Origin: Apostichopus japonicus
Lineage: Eukaryota > Echinodermata > Holothuroidea > Aspidochirotida > Stichopodidae
Assembly (NCBI RefSeq): GCF_037975245.1
Contig: NC_092573.1
Span: 18,670,265 to 18,734,264, forward strand
Length of the DNA: 64,000 bases
Direction: 5' to 3'
The notes under the pieces were generated by a model. It made no database searches, was not told the DNA's origin, and was given only the letters and a program-made list of their open reading frames with translations. This document shows, one piece after another, positions 19,792 to 44,980 of this stretch (position 1 is the first letter of the stretch; each line of letters starts with the position of its first letter). The position numbers and the translations under genes are program-made.

Positions 19792-20462
19792 TTTACAGCA
19801 AGTGTAGAATACAAGCGAGTGTACGGTAAAAACAACGTTTCTTGACCTCTTAGAATAACCAAACTGTTCGCAATTCTAACAGTATGCTGCTGTGCAGAGT
19901 GGTGCAGTTGTGCGAAGCATTTTGGTACACAACTCAGACATTTCTGTGCGATACAGCATGACCAAACAAAATCCATAGTGAATCTTCTTTATACTGTAGA
20001 ACGCCGAATGAGAATTAAAGAAGGCAATAAATAAGGTTTCGTACTTCTATTTTGATATGCATATATCCTGAAATCAAACAATCTATCAAAACCAAGTACA
20101 AAATGATATCAAAACATGAAACAAGCAAGAAACTCGTCAAACCATCAAAAGGATATTCCGGTGGCTGAAGCTGGATGCTTAGTTAAGTTGCTGAGAATGT
20201 CCTGCATCTTTTTGTCAAATCCAAATTCCTTAGATTATTACGTTTTGTGAAGGTGTGTTTAGTATTGTGGATTTTGGTGATATTTCGTAATTGCATCTGG
20301 TAACAGCAGAGTGAATGATGTCGTCAGGGCAATTGAGTTGAAAATATCTTTTTCTTCTTTCCTTCTTTCAATCATTTATCCACAGACGAACCGGATAGGC
20401 CTATGTCAAAACACGATTTTAATTTTGATGAACTTCCGTAATAAATAGACCATTGGCAGCTA
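19792..20462. other. PSMA4 5' flank / probable promoter region, plus a dispersed repeat
   Basis: The PSMA4 5' UTR and promoter must lie in the first few hundred bases, though I see no unambiguous core element. From 20149 to 20345 is a repeat starting GGATATTCCGGTGGCTGAAG, with a second copy at 33485-33672 in the kinase intron. Confidence 0.5.
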
Positions 20463-20497
20463 AACATGCATTGACCTGGAGCTTACAACAATATCAG

Positions 20498-20823
20498 TGT
20501 GGAAACAAATTTCTCCAAAACGTAATAATATAGGAGAGGATCTAAGAGTAGTTTACATCCTTGACGATATCAAGTCGGATATGATTCCCGAGCAAGTCAC
20601 TTACCGAATCGTTATAGAAGAAACCTTCGTAGCTATAAGACATGTTTTGTTTTTTTTAGATATGCGGTACATAGCCTATACGCCTCACCCTACATCACGT
20701 GACGTGCAGTTGACCTCCGACGGACAACATATGGACTTTGAATATACTGAAACTGAATTCCTTCAGAAGCAATGCACCAATGACTTATATGTTAAAAACA
20801 TGGAACCTATAAGGTCACTAAAG
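20498..20823 (+). CDS. Isolated exon resembling integrin alpha (thigh/calf region)
   Basis: A 326-bp open segment lies between an AG acceptor (..ATATCAG) and a GT donor (CTAAAG/GTAATT), with start phase 1 and end phase 0. Its product contains VYILDDIKSDMIPEQVTYRI, resembling the integrin alpha pattern 'YLxD...DKLxPIxxxxxY', followed about 60 residues later by EFLQKQCTNDLYVK, resembling the 'FxKxCGxDxxCxxDL' block (second Cys replaced by Tyr). No partner exons were found up to 22.8 kb. It may be a stranded exon of a decayed gene, a retained fragment, or part of a gene with distant exons. Homology is from pattern memory only. Confidence 0.35.
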
Positions 20824-21047
20824 GTAATTTAACTGATGATTTTGGCCAGAATTTTAGTCTTGATATGTCAGTTCAAGAGAAACTTTATTCAGATTTAAAA
20901 TGATGCTCAACCTATGGGCTGCTCCATTAAAGCTTAATTGATGATGACGTCGGCACAACAGTTCATACATTAATGTTAATGTTTATTAATCCCGTTCTTT
21001 ATAAAATCTAATAACTCAACTGAAACATGTTCTGTCAAATTCATATG

Positions 21048-21417
21048 AAAAGCAGCAAGGGCGTAGGAACCGGGGGGCTGGGGGGCGCCAGCCCCCCCCC
21101 CGGTGAAAAATATGGAGGGGCGGAAGTATCATTCCGCCCCCCCCCCCCCCCCGCTTCGCAAGTCATAAAACCCCTTTTTCATTTTCCAAATGAAAAAAAA
21201 TGAGAAAAAAATTGCATCTAAGGCCAGGCGAAAATGCAAAATTATATACAAAATGGAGTGGGTGGGTTGAAGTGTGCTATATTGCACCAAATTGCATCTG
21301 AGGCCACCTGGAAATGCACCCCCTCCCCTTAAACCCTCCCCCAGGCCGGCCATCAGTCTTCAGCCCCCCCCCCCCCCCCTCCACTCAAAAGTACCTTCCT
21401 ACGCCACTGAAAAGCAG
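21048..21417. mobile_element. hAT-type MITE with 8-bp target-site duplication
   Basis: Element 21056-21409 (354 bp) has ends CAAGGGCGTAGG on the left and the reverse complement CAGTGGCGTAGG on the right. It is flanked by the exact 8-bp direct repeat AAAAGCAG at 21048-21055 and 21410-21417. CAG-start termini and 8-bp duplications are typical of hAT elements. The interior has C/G homopolymer runs and no ORF of note. Confidence 0.8.
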
Positions 21418-22828
21418 AGAACCCTTGAGTGACTTTCAACACCGTTTGTGGCTGAAGAAAAATGTATCGCCAATTGAGACCATATAATTCGTTTGTTTAT
21501 CCTATTGTGGTAGCTTCTGATGAAGTGATAGAATGATTAAAAATGAAAGTGTGTAGTTTTACAGACCGTACGAGTACTTGTTATTAAAGATCTGCAACAT
21601 ATCAAAGTTAACCTAATATCTAAAGTCGTTCCTTAACTTTGTTAGTGAAACATAATAAACATTATTAAGAGCCACGCAGTTGTAGATCATTGCCGCCACC
21701 TCCCCACCCCCACCCACCCCCCCCCCCCGCCCCGCCTCCTCTCTATATATCTCCATCTCTCTCTCTATCTCTATATCATTGCGTGTAACCTTTTAAACTA
21801 TTACCAATATATGTCAACTTGCATTGCTTTAATGTCTGACTTTTGACAAATTACAAACTCAAACCCAAATAAATTCTAGAAACAAACTGGTGTTATCACT
21901 TTACAACTGTTAAGTCTTATCAATGAAAATGTTGCAAAGACAAACATACGGGTATCATAGGAAACTTGGCAAGATATGGTTATTTTTACCGTTATTAATA
22001 ATAAACGAACGAATAATATTTGCTGTGTCAGGTACAGCTCTAAATAATGGATACTGTATATTCCAAATTAGTATTAAAAAAAAGAAGATATAATGGGTGA
22101 TGACAACGGCATTTGATAGATCAAAAGTGATGTGTAATTTATAAAACCGTACACCAGTGAAGAACAATTTCCTACATAAGAGCATTATTTAGCGGACCTT
22201 CTACTTTATGTGAATGATATTTGTTACTAGATTGATCGTCCTTGAAAAATTTCACCAAATATACTTTTGATTTTATGACACTGACGTAGTTTAAGGTCAT
22301 TTTGCTTTACAGTTTTCGATATACGTTTACGATGCACGTATTTGATCTAACTAAATGACACAAATGGATATACTGGCTCGAACTGGTCTAATCTTAACTT
22401 GTATTTCACACACAGAAATCGGCGAGGCGGGCCTAATTCATCATTATTGATTGATGTAGCTGAGTACACAAATCCTTGTTCTTGAACTTTTCCCTTTTTT
22501 TCCCTTTCGCGGAGAATAAAACTTAGCAATATTAGTAACTGTTGCCAACTGCATCTACTAAGCACGATTTTGATATTCTTCTAACATTTGGCATTAATAA
22601 GATATCGTAAACAGTGAAAGGTCGATTTATATATGATATGCGTATTCATGTGCGGCTCATGACGAACATGTGAATTTGAAGTAGCCTGTTTATGAGAATG
22701 TTACTGGAACGAATTCACAAAATGAAAGAACTCATCGCATAACCCTGTTTGTTGCACTGATTCTGTAGACTTTTTACTTTAAGTAGGTAGAAAATTAAGA
22801 GTTCTATCATTTTAGTTCGCAATGAAAT
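21418..22828. other. Upstream region of the receptor kinase
   Basis: No exon is recognised. It holds a C-rich/CT-rich simple repeat near 21695-21770 and otherwise plain AT-rich sequence. It should include the promoter of the kinase gene. Confidence 0.45.
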
Positions 22829-37060
<14,232 letters not shown>

Positions 37061-37900
37061 TGGTGACATATTTGCCTTACTCTAGATATCAAACATGATT
37101 CTAGCCAACTCGAAGTCATTTGTGATTCCTAAAGACGAATCTCAAAAGAGATACTTTGCACATACGGGATTGTTTTACTACGGTGATTATACATGTGATT
37201 TTGCGATTTTCGATACAATATGTTTACACTGGCAGAATACTGGTAGGCCTACTGCACGTGTCGTACGCTTTAGATCATTCTGTTATTTGAAGAAAAAAAA
37301 AGTTGAAGTAAGTCTCTTTCTGTAATTATGCAAATATAGCCCATACAACATGTTACAGCAAATGTTTTTTTTCTCTCTTTTTCGTTTGTGTTGATAAGTG
37401 TTCATGCACCTCGTATAGTGTAAACCAATATATGATGAAGGCCGACCAGACAATAACTCCTAACCTAACGATCATGTCCGGTCACCTTATCCCCTCCCCC
37501 GCCCACCCCCCCCCCCAAACACGCACACACACATAAACCCTCCCAACGATATTGGTAAAAAGTACTTGGATCTTTTGATGATTAATCTAAACACTGTCGG
37601 TAAACTTTACCAAAAATTAATACGCACCGTTTTCACCGGAGTCGTCACAGCATAGAATTCAATGAGCTTCCATAGAGTAAAATCAGACTGATAAACAAAT
37701 GGCAATCCCTCCCAGGATTGTCACGACATACATAAACATTAGCCGATTACCATATCGTAACCAGTTGTCTTTGTAATATGCATGACAACAAGCAAAGTGC
37801 AATATAAAAACGAAGCATAGGCGGACGCTGCTACTACAACGTCTTCGTCGGTCGCCAGTGGTGTAAGAAAAGAATTGCAGCATAAAGTATCCATCAAAAA
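37061..37900. other. Intergenic / PTS 5' flank
   Basis: This stretch contains a C-run with CA repeat at 37490-37530 and no recognised exon. The PTS 5' UTR and promoter should be in its right part. Confidence 0.45.
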
Positions 37901-40900
37901 ATGTTTCTCACACAAGAAGTAACAGTTTGTTCTGCTCATAGATTACACAAGTAAGTTTTCTGTTTTCTGTTAAATATTCTCTTTATTTCAGTCTCTTCAT
38001 ATGATGATCGTATTCAGTGAAGATATTACAGTTTTCACCATCCATGATATGTTGGCTTTGTTATTAATTATTGTTGGTTTGGTAAATATTAAAATGATCT
38101 ACTTGATCTATATTTTAGTTCTAGAATAATTGAAACAAGCATTCATCGGTACAAATACAAAATTTGTAAACTGGATAAGGGTCTAGACTAAGAAATATGG
38201 TGTTTGGTTCCAGACCGATTAGATATGACCGAATCTGCGACGGCAATTTCAGCCCGAGGCCACACTTTGGTCATAATTATATGCAGCCTGGACTAAGGAA
38301 TATGAGCTGTCACTTTATTCAATATATGGAACGGTATAGACCGGTTAGCACGGGGTTGGCACCTTAGCCACGATGACATTTCACTGTTCGCGGTTTCCCC
38401 GCCGATGGTGTAAACATAATATATAAACCTTAAATTCTACATATGCACCCGGGTCTGTAGGTTTCGGTGGGAGGGAGATGCGGGGGGGGGGGGGGCAGGC
38501 GAGGGCCGGGTTCATTCGAGTTTTTGAGAATGTGTCAGTTCTTTACTCTAAATGGAGCTTCCAGTTTATAGAAATGAAATTACATATTGCTTTAATAAAT
38601 TGCCACGATTTACACCATCCTCATCTAAGCCAATATCAGAACAGGGCTGAACTATATGATGTGTTTTTTTTTTTCAATCGAAATAATTCTTAAACGAAAT
38701 TAAGCGACAGGCCTGAATTTGATCGTCGCATCTCATAAAGGTTGCTCAGCAGGACTATATGTTTTTAAGCACAAATCGAATACAATATCCAATTGGAATG
38801 CGTATCCTAGTACTTGATTGCCCTCTGACCTCCAAAGCCACTCGACGATGAGTAAGAAACATCTGACCAAAAGAAACCAGATCTTTTACGTGGGGTGTAT
38901 TGAAAATAGAGTCTTCACTAAAAAGATATGTGACGTAATCAACTTCTCACGGAAATGTCGGGTACCACATCCACACCCCACTCTCCCAACCCCACAACCC
39001 CCGCCCGACTCTCCCAACCCCACAACCCCCACCTCACTCTCCCAACCCCACAAGCCCCACCCGACTCTCCCAACCCCTCACTATACACTCTCACATCCGT
39101 CCCGTGCAACAGGACCGCGACCATTGGGAATATACAGTATAAATACCAAAACTTGTATTTTCACGATTACGAATTTTGGTTAAAGATGTATATATCTATA
39201 CAGTATCTTGCCCAAAGAACTGTTTGATTTTTATTCTATGAGCTTCATAATATTTTTCTCATGAATTTTCTCTCGTGTTAATAATTACTATTTTTACAAG
39301 AAATGTTAAAGACAAAAACGGTATACATTATACTTCTGACTGTGTATGGAAATATTCTATTGTGATTTAGCGGTAATCTGTCCGACGAAGAAAATAAGAA
39401 GATATTTGGTCGATGCAACAATGTCCATGAACACAATTATAAAGGTATGTCTTTACGTGTCTTTTTATGTCTTTTTAAGTTTTAAGTCATCTGGTGTTCG
39501 GTATTTCGAGACGGGGGGGGGGGGGGGTGCAGTGTGGTTGGGGATGGTAGATGAGGGTCTCGCCAGGGGTAACTTTATTATGTAATTTATAGCTGTTTAA
39601 AGTAGATATATGCACTTAATTATTCTCACCATAGGATATTAAGTATATAATGTCTCACCAGATATTTGAACATGCATGTTGAGCAAAAAAAGCAAAGGAA
39701 AAGAGAGGTAGTTTGCACTCCGACTTTTTTTTTCAAGTCTTCGAGTTTCCACTTGAGAAAAAAAAAAGTTAAAAGAGATTCTTATTAAATAGTACGACTT
39801 TTTTGCGCCGAAATAGTCGAAAGTTTGAACCACAAAAGTCGAACTATTGAGAAAATAGTTCAAATGTGAGGATAGAAAGCTGACATTATTGAGTCGATTA
39901 AGTTGATACTTATGTCCGATCTGGACCACTGATGAATCTGCAAAGCAAACTTTCTCTGAAACGGGGCCCCAAACCACATCGCCCCCCCCCCCCCACTCCA
40001 CTTCACTTTTGATAGCTTCCTACTCTAAAGTCCCTAACAAAGCTGCCCTATTATACCTATAAACATAAAATACATACATAGGCCTACATAGATATAATTT
40101 ATATGTATGTATTATATGTTTATATGTATGTATGTATTTTGGTATATAGGTATATATATATATTTATCTTTATATCTTTATAGACCCAATTATCCACACG
40201 AATTATCCACGAAAATATCTAGGAAGTTGTTTCTTTATTCCTGAAGCCATATTTGTGTTATTTTAGACTAAAGAAAAATCATAATATGAATGACAACCAG
40301 CAACTGTGAGCCTTTCCTTTCTAATTAGGTATACACCGTGTTGACACGTATATAACCAGCATATGCTTCAGTCGTTTGCATGAACGACTTTCAAATATAT
40401 ACAGCAGTGGCTGGTTTTCTAGTAAGCTTCATGCCTTGTGTGCTGCTTTACCATGCAAACTACAGCTTTTTTATCTCCTAGGTATAGGCTACTGCTGCAA
40501 TGAATAGCCATCAAGTTGGGACAATTTTCTACTGCTTATACAACTATTTCCTTCTATGTCATGCTTCAAGCGTTCCGTGCTAACAGTATAAAACGTTCCT
40601 ACCCGTTATCCAATTATACTCACAAGATCTTAAAACTGCTCAGTACGAGTGCTTTGCAATGAGACATGAAACGCATTACATACACACACGCGCGCACATA
40701 CATGTTTGTATTACATTCAGACTGAGGACCCCATTTTATTTTCCATTGTTCAAATCCACGTACCCTAACCTTAACAATACCCCATACAATAGAATTCTTC
40801 CGATGATGCGGTAATTCTTTAGAAATCACAACCGAGGACCTGAAATTCTTTTGTTCAAGTCCTCAGTCAGAATACAAAACAAACGCACACGCATTTTGAC

Positions 40901-43900
40901 GACTTGTTGTATCTCGGCAAAACGTCAGTTTTCAAAATTTTGTCATTTTGACGACTTGTTGTATCTCGGCAAAACGTTAATTTTCAATATATTTGTCATT
41001 TTGACGACTTGTTTTTATCTCGACAAAAACGTCATTTTTCTGAATTTTGTCATTTTGACGAGTTTGTTTCTCTTTCATCACCATGTCCCTTCTACGCTTC
41101 CGTAGGGAATACTGTATAACTACTATACAGTCACACTATTGGTAAAGAAAACAACTCTGTGTCAAGTTGTCGTAGTTGTGCAATACTTATTTTGCGTACT
41201 TGTCAAACCGTTACGTGGCTTAATAATATGAATCTAAAATGGCAATTTCATAACGTAAGAGTTGCTGGTGGTGTTGTACATAGCAACACCACCAGCTAAT
41301 ATCGCTAAGCAATACAATAGTACATAACATATATTGATACCTTCTTGCATTTTATTAAAACAATATCATAAGTCAGTATACTCATCAAATATTAGAACTT
41401 TTCTGATATTTAGAAAATATTAACAAATATTAGAATGCCCAAATAAGTTAGAGTAACCCGTGTGCATGTGGTTATCAAATTTAGTACCGTAATGAAAGAC
41501 AAAGAGCTTACTGAATTTAGACTGTTTAATCATTTCAAATGGTATATATTTTACTATAATACCCCATTCTATATATTCTACTTTTTACAGTTACAGTGAC
41601 TATACAAGGAGAGGTAAGAATGTTTGTTTTGATTTTGTTTAACCATGCTCTACAAATACCGTTAACAGGTTTTTAATATATTTAATTTCCTCTATATTAA
41701 ATATGATAGAATATATCATCGGTTTAACAATAGCTAAACTTACTTTTATGGAACGCCAAAAGTCACTCAAATCATACACATTTTTACATTCATGTCACTG
41801 ACATCGCCATCTTTAACAACATCGTCATCTGTATCGTCTTTATCGTCATCTGTTTCGTCATCTTCTTCGCCATCTTCATCATCGTCATCGCCATCGCTGT
41901 TCTGCTACTGCCATACGTTATTTTCATCACATGTTATGAGACTTTTTGGCGTTCCATACCACGAGAGATCAAACCTGGAACTCAGTATTGGAAGTAGCAA
42001 TATATGAAGATCGAAGACTGTAGCCCACATTAATAAACAAGTTGCTTCGTTAGGTGATCGTTACTCATAGTTTTACGTAGTGAGGCTGATCCCTACCCAT
42101 AATGTTACATATTGTGGTTGATTCCTACCCATAATGTTACATCATGTATGTGTGATCCTTTTACCCGTAGTGTTACATAGAGTGGGTGATCCCTACCCAT
42201 AGGGTTACATAGTGTGGTTGATTCCTACCCATAATGTTACATCTTGTATGTGTGATCCTTTTACCCGTAGTGTTACATAGAGTGGGTGGGTGATCCCTAC
42301 CCATAGTGTTACATAGTGTGTTGATTCCTACCCATAATGTTACATCTTGTATGTGTGATCCCTATATACCTGTAGTGTTACATAGAGTGGGTGGGTGATC
42401 CTTACCCATAATGTTACATATTGTGGATGATTCCTACCCATAATGTTACATCTTGTATGTGTGATCCCTATACCCGTAGTGTTAAATAGTGTGGGGAATC
42501 CCCACCCATAATGTTACATATTGTGGATGATTCCTACCCACAATGTTACATCATGTATGTGTGATCCCTATACCCGTAGTGTTAAATAGTGTAGGGGATC
42601 TCTACCCATGGTTTTACATAGTGTGGTTGATTCCTACCCATAATGTAGCATCATGTATGTGTGATCCATATACCCGTGATGTTACATAGTGTGGATGATC
42701 CCTAAACCCGTGATGTTACATAGTTTGGCTGATCCCTACCTTCATATTTTAGGTATATGTATCTTGTGGTACGCTGGCATACAAAATATGTCAATGTTTC
42801 TCACCTGTGCGACAACATCAGGTGATTTTTAACATTCAGTGCTAAACGAAACACACTGCACAAGCACACACACTACAACGACAAAGTAAAATTTGCCAAG
42901 CAAAATTGAATTGAAATTATAAAGTAATTTCTATTATTTACCTACTTTACAGCCTGATCATGTCACCGGCATGTTCTGCAGCGTGGTGGCTCTGGAGGAA
43001 GCTGTGAAAGTGAGTACCATTAATATAACACGATTTAGCTACAGTGACCCAAACACATAATGCGATTTGTGGGGGGGGGGGGGGGGGGTTCGTTGAAGAG
43101 TCAGAACATGCCGCCGGTGACGTCACCACGCTCGCATGACAACCGTGAATATGAAAATTATTGCAAGACCAGGCCACGCCGCCACCCCGGTATATCGAGT
43201 CTTGAGATTACAATCTGTAATGAAACCCTTAATGAAATTGATGGATTGAAGAATATATTTAACTGGTTTTATTATCTTGAATAATCCTTGGAAAGGGTGA
43301 ACCAATTTAACCAAATTGAATAAAAAATCTTCTTCGGGGTCAACCGTAAGTTGTGCGAGACTTCAATAGTTGCTAGAATATATAAGAACGTTTAACAGCT
43401 GTCAGTATGATTTTACATATAAACCTGTTAGTATAAAGTTGCACATATCACAAGAACCAGTGACATACAGATTGTTGGTAACTTCTTTTTGATAAAAGCA
43501 GTTTTATGTAGTATAGACAAACGAAAACATGTACTTGATAGGCTGATACCGGACTTTTGTCTTCTGTGAACATATTTTATTTTGACAACACTGTTCGGTG
43601 TAAAAAGGAATAGGTGTGAATCAAGGGCGCAAGTTAGATTGTATAAGTCACCTTGATGTTCAAAATTTTGAAGCTATGAATTTGCATATATGTTGAAATC
43701 AGGGTGTTATACGTTTTTGTACATGTTTACGTGTTTACTTATATTTATATAGTATGTGTATATGGACATGTAAATAAAATACCATTAATTCTGTTTTCTT
43801 CATCATCAGAAAACCGTGAAACCGATGGACCATCAACATGTAGACAAAGATATTCAATGGTTTAAGGATCGCGTCTGTACCATGGAAAACATCGCGATTT

Positions 43901-44004
43901 ATCTTTGGGAGAATCTTAAGAAGAACTTGACAGAGCCTGACCAGTTGTATGAAGTGAAAGTTGCTGAAAGGGAAACCGTGAGCGTCATTTACAGAGGAAA
44001 TTAA
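37901..44004 (+). CDS. PTS: 6-pyruvoyl-tetrahydropterin synthase
   Basis: This enzyme catalyses the second step of tetrahydrobiopterin synthesis, converting dihydroneopterin triphosphate to 6-pyruvoyl-tetrahydropterin with zinc. Exons: 37901-37950, 39371-39444, 41591-41613, 42953-43009, 43810-44004; 399 nt, 132 residues (human 145). Zinc ligands are H13 (SAHRLH) and H36/H38 (VHEH); the catalytic triad is C32 (GRCNN), D75 and H76 (PMDHQ). E in KVAERE fits the pterin-anchoring Glu. Exon phases 2, 1, 0, 0 and the 23-nt exon 3 and 57-nt exon 4 equal those of human PTS as I recall it, while human exons 5 and 6 are fused here. The conserved NPNGHGHNY loop is shortened by two residues to NVHEHNY. 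The start is the first ATG of exon 1, giving almost no N-terminal extension. Confidence 0.92.
38980..39085. repeat. C-rich minisatellite (PTS intron 1)
   Basis: Repeats of CTCCCAACCCCACAACCCCC with CCGACT spacers, about four copies. Confidence 0.8.
40892..41075. repeat. 52-54-bp minisatellite (PTS intron 2)
   Basis: CATTTTGACGACTTG followed by TATCTCGGCAAAACGT recurs at 40892, 40944, 40997 and (partial) 41051. Confidence 0.85.
42055..42740. repeat. Large minisatellite array (PTS intron 3)
   Basis: About 690 bp are built of alternating short units, GTGATCCCTACCCATAGTG/TTACATAGTGTGG and TTGATTCCTACCCATAATG/TTACATCATGTATGT, forming a higher-order repeat of about 115 bp. Units are contiguous with no unique spacers, so this is not a CRISPR-like array. 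Confidence 0.9.
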
Positions 44005-44583
44005 GTTAAGCATGCTTGCAGACCTATACAGTGTATCCTATCACACATAATCGCACTAATGCTGGAGTCAGACGAATCAAATTTGACACGTTATACATGT
44101 GAATGTGATATGTTGTAGGCCTTACTTTGTAATTGTACCAGCGTTGTCATCTGCCTTATGGACTTTTCTTCTGAAATATGATATGGTTTTCACAAATTAT
44201 AGCAAACTCTTAAGAATGCTTACTAAACTATACATTTCAACGGCCTAGACACTTCGAAAATTGCTACACACTGAATACATGCAATGATTGACTACTACGT
44301 GGGCCTATACAGTGCTATACACTACTTGAGGCTGCTACACAATATTAGAACCTGCTTTGCACTGAGAGATGATTCTTCTCTGGAGTGTTGCAAACCTTAG
44401 ACACTGCTATACACACTGCAAACTGCTACACTCTAACTACACACTGTTTACACACTAGGTAATACCAACTGCTACACACTAATATAGAGTGCTACACACT
44501 ACTTCAGTCTGCTCCAAACACTATTTCAGTCTGCTGCACAACAAATACAGACTGTTGCACATTGCTACAGAATAATATATACA
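44005..44583. other. PTS 3' flank
   Basis: After the stop there is no further gene. From about 44270 a degenerate, loosely repeated TGCTACACACTA motif appears and continues on the far side of the foldback element to about 45200. Confidence 0.5.
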
Positions 44584-44980
44584 TAATGAATGGTTATGAG
44601 TGCAATAGTGCAAATATTTCATGAGTTGAAAGATGGAATATTCCATTCAACGAGACGCAGCCGAGTTGAATGGAACAAATTACATCTTTCAACGAATGAA
44701 ATATTTGCACTATTGCACGAATGGAAACCATTCATTATTTGTTTTATACAACACCTTCAAATTTGGATATAATTGGATGTAAAATGCACTCATGCAACAG
44801 ATTGTTTTGAACAGACATGTTTCTCTGCTCTCTTACCATTGAAAATAGTGCTATCAAAAAATTATAACCCATAGCTCTATTTCATAGAGTGCAATAGAGC
44901 GGATTTTGCATGCAATCGACGAGCAATTGACCAATCAAATGGCCGGAATATAATTAGGTGTTGTATAACATAAACTATTG
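44584..44980. mobile_element. Foldback/MITE-like composite inverted repeat
   Basis: 44584-44745 is a near palindrome: ATAATGAATGGTTATGAGTGCAATAGTGC on the left mirrors the right end, centred on CATTCAACGAGACGCAGCCGAGTTGAATG. A second inverted pair, TTATACAACACCTT (about 44752) and AGGTGTTGTATAA (about 44955), encloses the rest. No coding capacity. It is probably a non-autonomous DNA element. Confidence 0.6.

Noticed and set aside
42055-42740. CRISPR-like array
   Set aside because: Repeat units are contiguous without unique spacers, the context is an animal intron, and no cas-like gene exists in the window.
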